From: Bondarzewia mesenterica
Taxonomy: Eukaryota; Basidiomycota; Agaricomycetes; Russulales; Bondarzewiaceae
DNA length: 64,000 nt
NCBI GenBank assembly: GCA_004802705.1
Contig: SGPL01000073.1
Coordinates: forward strand, 22,986-86,985
Direction of reading: 5' to 3'
Part shown: positions 36,053 through 47,909 of the stretch, piece by piece
Numbering within the stretch: position 1 is the first letter of the stretch
Layout of the letters: every line of letters begins with the position of its first letter
The notes under the pieces: generated by a model
What the model was told of the DNA's origin: nothing
What the model saw: the letters and a program-made list of their open reading frames with translations, nothing else
Databases searched by the model: none
Made by a program: the position numbers and the translations under genes

Positions 36053-37738
36053 CAGTCCTTGAGCCAGCTGGGCAGTGGCCAAACTCGAGTTCTCCAGCAC
36101 CTGTTGATGGTCGAAATCGCATCATCTCCACGTCGCATGCATCTTCCCTACCTGCCGTCGTGGCCCGCGAGAGAACACAGTGGAAAAGGGAAGAAGAATA
36201 TACGAAAAAACGCGATCAGATTGTCGACAACTATCTCCGTTCGTCCGGGTCGGTTGAAAACCATGAGATCTGATGAAGACTATACACGCGGGCTTGCGCT
36301 CTCTGGACCTTGAGCACTTGAAGATCAGTCAGATCAGATCAGAGATGGACTAACACTGCACACGCGCCTTCAGACCCCCACACAGGCAGTCGCCCCGGAA
36401 CGCATAACCCAAGTGGCAACTGTTGCGTGAGTCAGGAGGCTCCAGATTCCCCATGCGAGTTGGATGAGGCGAAGTTCGCGGGGATGCGAGAAGACACAAT
36501 GAGGGGGAAGAGGGGGGTGATTGTAGACGATTGAGTTGACAATCGAATACATCTAAAGCTCTGGAACGAGTTGAGCAGCACAAAGGATGAATGAAGTCAC
36601 TGACCGACCGTCGAGACTTCCATTCTCTGACACTGTGTTGCTTCATCCCTCACCTCCCGGCCCCATTTTCTCTTCTAAAAACAACGTCGTCGAGGATGAG
36701 AACGAGGTTGTCGTGAGTGCAACGGAAGTGCGAACTCGCGACAGTGATAAAACAGGTTGTGTGGTTTGCATCAGTAAGTATCGTGGTTTCCCGTCCTAGG
36801 ATCCAGAGCCAGAGGGGATTGAAAGCTCACCAACATTCCCTTCCCCCACACCCCCAAGTTTTCTCGTCAAGAATTGTCTAGCGAACGTGGTAGGAAATGA
36901 AGACTTCCAGCCGCACGTCAGATCAGTTTGAACGGGCAATCGATACAAATTGACCCCAATCCGCTACTGTGGTAGACTACTGGAGACTACAGCCGATTCG
37001 TACAGCTTAGTAAGCAATTACTCTAATCTACGCTTCATGCTCCATCTCGCTGCTCGCAAGCGTCTTTTGGCTCTACTGTACAATAGATTCGCTCTCACTC
37101 GCCTCTGTCGAATCAAACGACTCCTCAACAATCTTGAGCTACACCGCTGCGGTTGCATCCTGCACTGTATTCATCTCCACATGCGTCCCTTCCCCTGTTG
37201 TTGTCTCCGTCATCTTCAGCATCATGCGTGCCGTACAACACACACGTAGGCCCTTCAAGTTCAAGCCAGCCTGTGTAGCACCAGCAGCAGCAGCAGCCAA
37301 AGCCGCCATGCCCGCGTTTACGTTCATGAAGAGCTAGTGCTGGGTGGGCCTCCTGATCTCGGAGCTCCGCCAGGTGACTATGCTCGTGCTCCCTGCGTCG
37401 TTGCCAGGTATTTTTCTGTGGGCACGAGCTGCTCGGGAGAAGGGACAAGGAGTTCGTCGACGAACGCGAACCACGGGGACAAAGGACAGGGCAGGTCACG
37501 ATTCGCGATGAACCTGTGCGAATTCGGCGCGGACTGCGACGCTACCCTCGCCGATGGTCGTGTTGGAGGCCTCGAGAGCATACTCGGTGCTGGAGATGTT
37601 GGAGCGGTCAGAAAAGGACTGGGCGGATGTGGAGGGACATTCGATGATAAGTAGCCATGTGCATCTACGGTTATCGAGGTCTCACCCGCATGCCCCTACT
37701 CTCCGCAGACACAGCGTTTGCTTGCCCTCGTCCTGTCA
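36053..37738 (-). repeat. Dispersed repeat, copy B (1.69 kb), inverted relative to copy A
   Basis: Full-length inverted match to 24493-26173; no Ns. Two aligned stretches (about 350 bp and 80 bp) show 19 differences from copy A, all transitions. It is followed immediately by unrelated sequence and an N-rich block (37777-37872). The conserved frame with LPFSDTVLLHPSPPGPIFSS and TRDSDKTGCVVCI is on the plus strand here (36587-36773), ending at a GTAAGT donor. Confidence 0.9.
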
Positions 37739-37776
37739 TCTACCAAATACAGTCACCTTCATGCAATCACATAAAA

Positions 37777-37872
37777 ANTNGGTNNGANACTNNTNGNNNN
37801 CTNNNNCCGCCNNNCANTNNNANTNGNNNANNATGCANNNNNNNNNNNNNCGTGGCTNAGANTANATTNNGN
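37777..37872. other. Unresolved sequence block, mostly N
   Basis: A short stretch where most bases are N marks the left edge of a roughly 11-kb interval (to 49120) with scattered single Ns. Confidence 0.9.
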
Positions 37873-37878
37873 GNCTGA

Positions 37879-39048
37879 ATGGNNTCACAATGGAATTACC
37901 TACATCTCCGTCCTTTGTTCCTGCCAGACACACATTCNACTCTTTANCGGTTACCGGTTGCCANTGTCAAAGGCCTTCAATTNGAAGTGCCATTGTCTCT
38001 NTTGCTCAGCCCTCGCATTTTGATCGTGGCCGTATGCATGTTCNTTACTTTCCTCCCTCCATCAANNGACAGATTTTTTTCTCCTGAACGCACACCTAGC
38101 CCCGATANGACAGANGACTCTAACATCAACCGACNGTTATTCCCTTTTGAGGACTGCGCCCATGTTGCCNTCGGACAGGAGTCAACTCTTAGTGAATTAT
38201 CTCNCAAGGAGTTGAGACATCACGGCGAGAAAGGTGCNTCTTGTTTCNGACNTAGGCATGCTCAGTAGTATACAGCTGACTTCCCTGCATATGCCACTTC
38301 ACATTCCATCCTCTTTGACTCTTATTCTGCAGTGATGGATGACTCACATGANGATATTAAGGTTGAATATGTAGGNAAGGATCAATCCGGACNAGGAGAG
38401 TTTTCTTTGTGCATTTGCCTGTTTCTCTGCTGATGTTTTCTTTAGGCCTTTGTTCAAAGTCTTTCCCTTCTGACCCAAAGCATGTTCAGAATGTGTGGAC
38501 TCAATCCTGCATNGACTCCGTCTCTCCACCNGCTTCCACAAGTGAGGCTGCAGGACGAGGACCCGAAAAGGCTGCTATCGATACAATCCTCTCTGANGTC
38601 GATGNGATGATACCGCNGCCAAAGAGAAATGCAGCTAATACTGGTCGTCNNCAAAATGTGTTACTCTCAGATCTCGGCTNNGAGCGCACGTCTTACAGGA
38701 AGTTTCAGGTATGTCCTCCACTGTTCTATTCCATTGGCATTGTTTTAACCTCTACTCCACGCTCTGCACAGAATAGCATACATTCTCTTTGCCACGATTT
38801 CCTCGACACCAGGGTGTCGTACTCTGATCAAGATGAAGGAGCAATTCGTGTCTTTCATCAACAGGTCAGTCATTTTCCCAAGTTGGTGCAATTAGCGTCA
38901 CTAACATTTGTTTCAGGCGGTGAAGAACCATCCTTTTCTAAAGCAGTATGCATCGCAGTGGCCCGCCACCAGTTTTGCCCAAATGTACTTGAAAAATACG
39001 TCAGCCCAATTTCGCAAAGGAAGAAAAAGGGCAGACGACCACCTGTAA
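37879..39048 (+). CDS. Unidentified gene in the N-rich block
   Basis: Exon-like frames on the plus strand read: FFSPERTPSPD and FPFEDCAHVA (38090-38165); SKSFPSDPKHVQNVWTQSC and EAAGRGPEKAAIDTILS (38455-38605); a short exon NSIHSLCHDFLDTRVSYSDQ (38772-38830); and a last exon AVKNHPFLKQYASQWPATSF...RKRADDHL ending TAA at 39046-39048. Two short GT...AG introns near 38709 and 38863 join the last three pieces. Phase between the first two pieces is not clear. I recognise no family. It is convergent with the gene at 39251-42685. Confidence 0.4.
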
Positions 39049-39250
39049 CTTTAGATTCTGGCACCTCCTTTCCTTCCGTCTTTTCTCTATAAGTATACGT
39101 TAGCTCGCTGAAGTTCGCTTATTGTTTTTGTACGGCCCATAGTANGTTGGGCAAGAAAATACGATACAGTGCAGTCAAATATATTCATGAAACTTGCCAG
39201 CNAAGCTGATTCAATACCTCCNTCTCCTCAATTCCGAATCACACGTCCGT

Positions 39251-42200
39251 CTACGATTNAAACCCGTTCCAATCTTCGTACTCCTCGCCGACCTCAACCT
39301 GATTCNGGCCCCTGTTCGTTTCCTCTCCTGGATTCGTATGCCGTAGTCTGCCGCCTGACCCACTTGACCCTGGGTANGCCNCNGCTCCACTCNTTCCACT
39401 AGCTCCAGAATTGGGATGCGCAAGGCTGAAGTCATGGTCACAATCTTGTACGTCGAGCTTGTCGACTTGCCATGGCTTCAGAGAAGCAAGCCATACGTCN
39501 TCGTAGCAGTTACGAGGAAGGCCGGGGGGGGNCGATTACTTCAGAGTTGATCCACGTGCTGTAGNGANGCAGACGAGGNTGAGCGCCTGGTATACCACGC
39601 CTGCCCATCTTGGGCATTCNTTGATCTCGTCGGATGGAGTCCAGCTCCCACTGAAACCTTNCGAGGTAACGACTACGCCATGCGGGCGAAATGCGATGAA
39701 AGAATCTGCNGGGTTCCTCGCCAGGCGTGCACTCATAATCCGACTCATCTGAGCTGANGGCTGCCGTACCCAGACTCTGGTACAACTTCCAATGCCTGGA
39801 CAGAAATCCATTATCACGAACCACGTCCAGCCGTGCGTCGAATAGCTATGGAGCAATTATCATTCNGCAATCCATTCGGATGCGGGAGTGAAAACGCACC
39901 TTCTTCCTTCTAGTCCCGTTTGAAGTTCTTTTCAATCGCCCCTCGCGCTTAGCTTGGTTTGGCTTTAGGACACGCTCTTTGTAGGCCTCTCGTACATGCT
40001 TNAGATGTGNGACCAGGCTGAATTTGACGTATTCCTCNTCGAGCAATTCTGGTGCAAGCGAGCTGCCGTCACTTGTATCCTGATACCAATGGTCCACTAG
40101 AACACNCCGTCTGAAGTCTTCAGCAAAGACNGAAATTGCCTCCTGATTGAAATGAGAAANGGGAGAACNGGAGAGGTCGAGTCAAAAATGAGAAGCCGAC
40201 GTCGTGATGGCATCAGGNGCTCTTTCGTCGTATTTTTCCAGCTCCTCCTTTNTTGGGGGTGGAGGGGTATTAGCCAACTCATCTAAGGATCTTATCCTTA
40301 GCATGCCTAGTAAATGGCTACGTATATGACTCTGAATTGTGTGAGTCAGTGTTTGGGACAGACAAATGTATGAAACATACTCGGAAAATATTGTGCTGAG
40401 GATGNCGCTTGTCTANGTCTACCAATTGAGGCCTTCAGNGGGTACGTGCGCGGCGATAACCTTGACAATCGCCCTCGTCNTCCTCGTCTTCTGAGTCTCT
40501 TGAATGATCCTCATTGACGGCAGTCTCTGGACGGTCAAGGGCACCTATGCGTCCCGCACGGCNCGGCATTTGGTGGTCGGAAAGTCCGGAATTATTGGGA
40601 CTAGATGCGTGACCCTGGGGCAAGGCAAGATGGCGAAGAGCTTTCATATCTTCTCTCAGTTCNTNTACCTGCCTCGACTGGGTCACAAGAAAATGAGTCA
40701 TTTCNGACTGAAGCTTCCCAATACTGNTTGATACGATGCTGCACATCGTACTGATAGATTGTGCTATCGTGGCCTCAATGGANGCATCTGATCTTCCAGG
40801 CGCGGGGAAGCCAGCATGACTAGAATATCCCACNTCGAGATCATCAACACCCTGGGATGGAACATGAGTAAGAATGGATTTTGATACATAATTAACCCAC
40901 AGATGAATAGAAAGTCCNCGCATCTCTCTCTTTCTCNTTCCCCTTTTNTCGACGCCNTGCTCCAAAATTGGGTCCATTCTCTTCGGAAATGGGAGGATCG
41001 ATCAACTCAAACTGCACAGGGTGGGTTACATTTGGTTGGGGACGCGGACCTGAATGCTAGAATAGAACAAATCAGGAGACCGGAACTAAGAACTTCTACG
41101 ATCATACTAACCAGATCAGATGAATCGTCAAGTTCTTCGTCAACTCTGATCGAATCTGAGACTCTTGACGGAGCTGCAGATTNNGAGGGGNGATCTGCAG
41201 ATTCAGAGGGACCATCTGTTTCCGACGTCTTCATTTGTCGTGCATGCACCANGGAATGAAAAAAATGCATTTGGATCAGTTTCGTCGCAATAAAAAAATG
41301 CCTTCGTGACTGACCGGTGCTCGAATTGGCGAGTGCGAGCTAGAGCCACTTTCATCGGCATGCACGTCTTTCAGCCTACTACCGGCTTCCTGATATTTAT
41401 TGTAAGCGGCACTTTGACCAGCCTCAACGCTTGAAATCATACTGCCCACCTGCAAGTCACAATTCTTGGATTCAGTAAATGCAGATTGTTGTCCTTGAAA
41501 GGGGCGATGGCTGGAATCCTGTGGGACATCAGGATGTTCAGGATTTGAAAACGAGCGTTCCACCGGATGAGGCATGGTACGTTGCGGTACGTTGATGTCT
41601 GTGTCAGTGGGATCCTACGAGATATCAATATATGATGTTAATATCTCTGAAAGGAAAAAAAAATCACATGAATGCCAGCCTCGTCCTCGAGAGGCGGCTG
41701 TGAGCCCTTTAAGTTGAGCTACTTAATAAAATGCGAATGTGAAGGACATATCGAACTCATACCAGTCCATATTCNTCTGACATGTTATCAAAGTCATGGG
41801 AAGTGAACCCGCCGGGTACACTTCTCAGCTCCTCCCGCTGCTCTCCCTGCTCCTGCAATTGGCGAGTTGATTGTTGCATAGGTCATTATCAGATCGCGGA
41901 AAANGAAACGCCGACACACACCATAGTGACAGATCCTACACTAGTATTCACGATACTGCCNGCAGCATCGGAGGGCAGAGCAGGAGGAGNGAGCTCAGCC
42001 ATAGCCATAATTCTTGCTGATGCCAGCTCAGCGTGACGTCGGAACCAGGATAAGTCNGGATCAAANGGGTACATCAGTGTACCGCCTCTGTCCTGAAGAT
42101 ATGCTAGTTCAGAGTTAGAGTTCNGCCAGAGTTGCCTTGCATACCTTCAGATCTTTCTTCCGATGAGGGCGGCTGCTGGATCCCNGAATCTCGCTCTTTT

Positions 42201-42685
42201 CATTTCACCTTAGCATTAAAGCATATATGCAGTCGAACAACTAACTCACGATTGCTCTGTCANGATATCGANGCGGCTCAGGTCTATTCGATTCCAATGC
42301 AGGCGAGGAGCGGTCAGAAATAAAATTTCTCCTCGCTGCCTGGTATTGAAACCATCCATATTGCTTCGACTGGAGATAAGATACCTAAATAATGATAGAG
42401 GTGAATGCTTACCCNAGTCTGTCTTCGAGGTTNNNGTTNCNGTTNTCAGNTGTCAGAGAGAGAGAGAGAGAGAGAGGCAGAAGAGCAAGGTCAACGTACT
42501 GGTTTCTGCGCTTTATCGTCCTCGCTGATANGAGCGGATTTTTCATCGTAGAAACCTGTATCCCAATCCTGGCCCGAAGGACGCTTTCCTCGCTGTGGAC
42601 CAACCACATCATCTATGGGAGATGCAGGAGCTGTTGTGTACTCAACTGGTATGGGAGAGTTGGGCGATTGCCCAGCATGATCCAT
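39251..42685 (-). CDS. Long disordered/coiled-coil protein with SSDESD C-terminal domain
   Basis: A multi-exon minus-strand gene. It starts MDHAGQSPNSPIPVEY at 42685 with a GTACGT donor, then short polar exons (RNFISDRSSPALESNRPEP; DSGIQQPPSSEERSE). A middle region (about 41575-40440) includes a predicted coiled coil (SIGKLQ, QVxELREDMKALRHLALPQG) and an acidic tail. The C-terminal domain has HVREAYKERVLKPNQAKREG, then SSDESDYECTPGEEP, FQWELDSIRRDQ, and finally GLPRNCYEDVWLASLKPW with VDKLDVQDCDHDFSLAHPNS. This C-terminal pattern, with SSDESD followed by LPRN-Y-W, occurs in a family repeated many times in Agaricomycete genomes. Its role is unknown. Single Ns are frequent, as in other multicopy DNA here. 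A CT/GA microsatellite (42451-42474) lies in an intron. Confidence 0.55.
42451..42474. repeat. GA dinucleotide microsatellite
   Basis: About 12 units of GA, in an intron of the SSDESD gene. Confidence 0.9.
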
Positions 42686-43232
42686 TGACAGAGCAATACA
42701 TCTATCACACCGGTGACCGTTGCCGAGGCATTTTTGTACATGAAAGCACAAAGGATGCAGGGAGACAAAGAATTGAGTAAGAATCTAATGAAATGTGAGC
42801 GCTCTAACTTTAAGATCTGGACAAAAAGAGCCACTGCGCCTCGGGGCCAAAGTATCAGAAACTTCCGATGCATCAATTGTGCACCATTCTTCGAGANGAT
42901 AATGGTATAACCATATAAGGTAGGCTCACAGCGGTACAAGGTAGACGCATGCCAGTCTGCAGATTGCTTTGTTTCCCCCCTATGCTGGCAGCTACATAAA
43001 ANATTTCGCGACAGCGAGTCGCATCATCAACATTTCAACTGCCCATGCCCGGCCCCATCCGTACGAATTCGAGTTTATCTGACCGTCCCCGAGGCAGAAC
43101 AGTGATACAGTATGGACTTCGTCCCATGATTACAATGTCTTGCCAGTAAGTCCTGGCATATCACGACAGAAAATTTCATTCAGCTCACGTATCGTACTCA
43201 AACTCGTTGATGATCCCAGAAACGTCTGCACC
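42686..43232. other. Divergent intergenic region
   Basis: Lies between the SSDESD gene (-) and the RING gene (+); probably their promoters. No distinct TATA box was assigned. Confidence 0.4.
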
Positions 43233-43995
43233 ATGCCTTCTGGCAGTCATGCCAGTGACTCNGATGATTTGGTCAAGACTGGGCTTTTGGCCGGATTTGC
43301 GGATCAAACCATGCACCGTGAGATATCGTGCCATATGTGTGTGAGTCGTATTTAATTTGTCGATTGTCCCCTGGAAAGCGATGGCCTAATGTTGCTACCT
43401 CCGAAACAAGGTCATGAAGGCCGAACTAACACAACTTCGCAATGAGAACCAACAACTCGAACTCATTATTCAAAACGTGAGATTACTCATTTCGCTGCCC
43501 TGGCAGGTATGTNGACAGTGACAAATTTCAGATTGTCGACACGAGAAACGAAGAGCTTTCATGTCCGATTTGCGGCGATATCATGAAAAATCCATACTGG
43601 TAGGTCCACTGTTCACATTAATATTCAGTATCTTGCATGAGCAGTCTTGGTTCTCCCACAGCATCGGGCGGTGTGGTCACATATTTTGTTACGACTGTCT
43701 TCATTTGTTGCTGATCAGTACACTCCGTCAACGTGTCCACCTGTATCCTCGTATCCCGGTTCAGCTTCGCATGCTACCCGACGATGTGACTGCGCAACAC
43801 CTTTGTGCGCTCTGTGGCTTTATGAGCCGCCAATCCTATGTATGCCCTGTTTGCCGAACCATTTTCACTATGGCGCCAGTGCAAGTCTCTGCTCTCAATA
43901 ATCTTAGCATGGNGATTTCAACTATGACCAAAATATCGGGGGAGGAAGTAAACAAAGTCNGTGGTTGGGAGGGGTTTTTTTACGAGTGGATCTAA
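43233..43995 (+). CDS. RING-finger protein, putative E3 ubiquitin ligase
   Basis: There are five exons. MPSGSHASD...HREISCHMC is followed by a GTGAGT donor. The next exon has a short coiled coil (KAELTQLRNENQQLELIIQN). The RING starts with SCPICGDIMKNPYC, where the last Cys is formed across an intron, followed by GRCGHIFCYDCL. After an insert of about 40 residues comes the closing pair YVCPVCRTIF. The residues fit C3HC4 spacing with a long loop before the last Cys pair, as in many basidiomycete RING proteins. The ending EEVNKV...FFYEWI-stop at 43995 is uncertain because an intron could follow. Coiled coil plus RING suggests a dimeric E3. Ns at 43262, 43513, 43913 and 43960 lie in or near exons but do not hit the zinc ligands. 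It is convergent with the WD40 gene at 44406-46248. Confidence 0.7.
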
Positions 43996-44405
43996 TCATC
44001 CTTAGCAATATGCAGTGATGGGTTATGTGGCCTCGGGAACAACCAACGAAAGTTGTAATATATCTCACATGTTCTGTCGTCTTGACCGTCGACTCNGACA
44101 CTGCATTGGGTTCCCTCTTGTTTTCGTTGTTATCAGCACATGGCTCCACATCGGCGGTGAGAAACGAGGCCGTTGAGTGACGAATTCGCTTGAAGCCAAA
44201 TTGCGACTCTCCTCACGCTCTTTTCCTCATCATCGATCTNATGCATCAGTAATCCCTAAAGAGAAACAAACTGACGGTCGATTTTTTGAGACCGCGCCAC
44301 ACAAGGTCCATACCAACAATGAACATTGAAAGCAAGCCCATGCTAGCTCAAAGATCTGTAATGCGAATTTGCCCATCGATTTCCAAAAACTCTTTCAAAA
44401 GTTCC
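43996..44405. other. Convergent intergenic region
   Basis: Between the RING gene and the WD40 gene; no gene seen. Confidence 0.4.
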
Positions 44406-46248
44406 CTACACCAGTCCTTCGCCACCGACAGCAATACACTNGCCAGATGCCATGAAGATTTCACAACTTCGTTCGTGATCACAACGACTGATGCAAGCGT
44501 GCCGAGTATAAAATCCCATGTCATCTAAAGNGGTTTTAGTAGACGCAGTGGCCACCTTNCGAGGTTCACGCACCGAAATCATACTATTGAGCTTCTGTAC
44601 CACAGCCAAAGTAAGCATTGGCCACTTGTGAAAGACCAAGAGAAAACTTGCTGAATCGATCTCATTAATTGAATGTAGAGTTGCCCNGACCACTAGCAAA
44701 AATACCGAAACCTNCATCAACGTGTACACAGGTCGCACTAGCTTCAGCTCAGATATTGCAGCACGGATATAGTAAGCCTGCTAAGAGCTGTGAGTGCCAA
44801 TCAAGGCAGGCGTCAGGGGGGGAGAAACAGACACGATAGCGTATGTAAGACCCAAACTTCAACCATTGACCGTCCTGGCCTGGACAAACTCAGCTGTGGC
44901 TTTGGCAGTTCAGAGACACAACGTACCTATGTCTGCCCTCCAAATGATGATGCAAGTTGAAGCTCCCGTGCGAGAGGTGCCCGTCGCGATAAATCCCAGG
45001 CCGCTACATTGACAAGTCTGGAATATATCAGTCACTAACATGAGCGAGGATCTGCGTTGGATCGACTGACAGAGATCGACAACACAAGATTGCCTACAAG
45101 GTAATCAGAGTAATCAGTAGATCTTGATCTTACAAGTGCTGGTCTAGGAGTTACCATCGTGCGGTAGGATCTGAAATACTTCACCATTGGAAGCATCCCA
45201 GATACCGACGTCGCCTGCAGGAAGTCCGCATGCAACGGCTTGGCCTTCACNTAAGAACGAAATGGCTTGACAGTAGTTCCCGTCTTGATGAGGTGCATAA
45301 GGGTACACCTGGGCGGGTTTGGATTGCGCAAGAGGGTAGAGGTGCATGGCGTCAAATAAGTTGGAAATCAGTATAAAANGGCCATCTGGAGATATAGCAG
45401 AGGAACCGCTGGTATGATCTTGTTAAAATGCTGTTCAACCATAGTATTCAGTAGCANGCACATATGTCGATGGGGATGATTGGGGACAATTCGCCAGAGA
45501 TAGGCACCATTGTGCACATCCCAACACCTAGCTAATACGTCAGTCTCGAAAATGCCTTTGCCGGATCTGATCCCTACACGATACTGTGAGAAAGATAGGA
45601 TACAACAACACGACCGCCGCCTTGTATCAGATGCACANATCTGGCTCGGACGCGATCATCCGCATTATCTGCAGCACCTGGAAGACNTCNCGGTCTTGGG
45701 AGTATTGCAAAGGTCNTGAAAACCCCTGCNTTGGAATGAGCAGAACAAGAGGCAATATGCTCAAACACATACCTGTCCCTTTGTCTTCNCGGGCAACATG
45801 TACTTCAGCTCCTACTCCCGCGCTCAGATACCCAGAATTTCGATCCATATCCAAACACCAGATAGGTGACCTGGTACCCAAAAGTACGGCATGTGTGGAG
45901 TCGCTTGTCTGACAAAGTGGGTTACACAAGAATTACATTGCCACAAGTAGCATGACGGGAAACTGTTACCTTGAAAATGTCCAGAATCGTGATGCCAGTA
46001 GTCAANCAGCCACAGGCAATTGAGAAGGGNGACGAAGGATGCCATGCTAATGACAAAANGGGATTCTTCATTTCAAAAGAACGAAATTGNATACCTTTTG
46101 CAACATCCCAGATTATCAGACGCCCATCCTCTCCTCTGCTGGCCAAAAATTCTGCAGCAGAGGAAAAGGCCANGCAATTTACTGAGTCCGAGTGGCCATC
46201 AGTCAGCTTATGGTCAAGGAAATAAGGCGCAGGTTCAGTGTGTGACAT
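44406..46248 (-). CDS. WD40-repeat protein with C-terminal membrane segment (paralogue 2)
   Basis: Starts MSHTEPAPYFLDHKLTDGHS at 46248. WD units include FSSAAEFLASRGEDGRLIIWD, FEMKNP...LSLAWHP, SPIWCLDMDRNSGYLSAGVGA, ISNLFDAMHLYPLAQ, ISFLxEGQAVACGLPAGDVGIWD and ASNGEVFQILPHDG. A closing repeat follows (GLGFIATGTSRTGAST...IIIW). Towards the end a hydrophobic helix (PVYTLMxVSVFLLVV) precedes the tail to the stop at 44406. Piece by piece this matches paralogue 1: both have the closing repeat (CLATATSEAND versus FIATGTSRTG) and a membrane segment after it. Scattered Ns, as in the surrounding block. The splice near 45150-45090 needs one base of adjustment to keep phase, so slight decay cannot be excluded. 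Confidence 0.65.
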
Positions 46249-46869
46249 CGGGGATCATTTTCAATTCGAGGGAGATAGTAGCACTTATAGGACTATTCTA
46301 CAACAAAGGAACGATGTGGACAGTGCCGCAACAGGTCACTTACAAGGCAACCCGNCAACTCNCNGCAACGTGCGCCGAGTGGCCATGTTGTAGGTAACCC
46401 GCGTAGATTCAATATTCATCCTCTGCACCTCATGTGTCTGTATACCAGCGACACGAGTACGTCCNACTTCGGAGATTGCTTACAGTGTTCTCAGGCCTAA
46501 GAGCCATTTTTTTTCCAAGGAAATTCTTTCTTTTCTTCTTTTATGCATCTTTCTTTTCCACGTATGTCGCTTTCAAACCTTTGGACCGGCACGTGCACGG
46601 CATCCATCTGTCGACTGAGATATACCATTTCTTCTTACGAAGTTAGGCGCAGTCACTGACGCACTCAACTAGATGCGAGGTGGCCAAAGCCTCTAANCAA
46701 ATCTCGGACCATTTACAATTTGGTGCCGTAGTTACCCCAGCAGTNACTCTGAAGCATCTCAAGGAGCNTTTTCNACCNGAATAATTCGATATCATGAGCG
46801 ATAGTTCATCATCTATACCCTCTTCTCNGGCTCCATCATTGACCCCACCATNGTCCATGCAATTGCCTG
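46249..46869. other. Intergenic
   Basis: T-rich stretch (46500-46560) and a short coding-like frame (SDHLQFGAVVTPAVTLKHLKE, about 46700-46765) of unknown origin. Confidence 0.4.
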
Positions 46870-47246
46870 TTCTTTCGTCCCTTAGCCAGACCGATTCGAA
46901 TGAGGTTTCGGAGGAGGCTTGAGGCTCAAGGCAGAAGCCAACAGAGCTTTCGCCGGTAGTACGTTCATCTTCTATGCTTCTCNACNGTTGTGTGCAGTAC
47001 TGACGTGGTCATGATTTTTCACACGCGGCTAAATTGTACTCAAAGGCCATCGAGAAAACCCCGTTTGGTGCTACCTTNTTTTGCAACCACGCATACACNC
47101 GATTGAAACTCAAAGAACATGGATATGCTCTGCAAGATGTGGGTGCNTNGATTTTTTTAATCTCGTTTTACGGCCTTCCTGACCAAACCATATTTGAAGG
47201 CAGAGCGGTCNTGCTCAATCCAAAATATGCTATAGGCCTCATTTCG
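46870..47246 (+). pseudogene. Fragment of protein phosphatase 5 TPR domain
   Basis: Pieces match the N-terminal tetratricopeptide region of PPP5/Ppt1: LRLKAEANRAFA (46916-46955), YSKAIEKTPFGAT...FCNHAY and RLKLKEHGYALQD (47036-47140), then LNPKYAIG (47215-47240) after an intron. In PPP5 the TPR domain autoinhibits the phosphatase and binds Hsp90. Here only about 1.5 TPR units are present. The first piece is out of frame with the upstream SQTDSNEVSEEA, and no phosphatase domain follows. This is a captured or degraded host fragment. Confidence 0.7.
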
Positions 47247-47909
47247 CTCGTTATCTTATGGCATGTAACCCGGTTACAAAGTTCGTAATTTATCGACATG
47301 TGCGTGAATGGGTTTTAATTTTCTTTGAAGACAGATGTAGGAACATTTGGATGCGAGAGATCNGGANGCAAATCATAGGACGTTTTTGAACGGGTCGTCG
47401 GGAGGTAAGCAAACGGTTTGTCTGCGACGGCACCCCTATTTAACTCGTCTTCTGCGGNGCTGTCGACAANGGGTGAGAAGAGAAAAACACTTGTGTGAGC
47501 GCAGGTATCGTCCCCAGACTCCTGCGATATACGCTGCTTGTCGGGGACTCNTCGCTGGTCCTTTCTGCTGCGACCGGTATGCGATTGGTGATTGCCAGGC
47601 GTAAGCCTCCATTAAAACAGGTAATATTACCCGACTTTGGTCCAGCAAGATGATTTTTGGAACTATACACCCGCATAATTTTGACGTATCAGGCTCGCAT
47701 ATGCACTCCTTCTTTTGTCAGAGTTCTCCTGTGTGAGTCCTCTTACGTTCTTGTAGATTGACTAACAAGATATCTTCNTTTGTCCTCATTGACTCCATCC
47801 TCATTGATCTCGGGATGCTNGCCTTCCACGGTATAAGCAACTCNTTATTCTGCAACACTTGCTGGCTAACCCACCAGCCNTCATACCCTTGTCTGAGGCT
47901 TGCTTATGT
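47247..47909. other. Unassigned sequence in the N-rich block
   Basis: Short frames on both strands (47347-47604 plus; 47648-47436 minus) without recognisable family. Confidence 0.4.

Noticed and set aside
42451..42474. Possible CRISPR-like or tandem array at the GA repeat
   Set aside because: A plain dinucleotide microsatellite; no spaced direct repeats were seen anywhere in the window.
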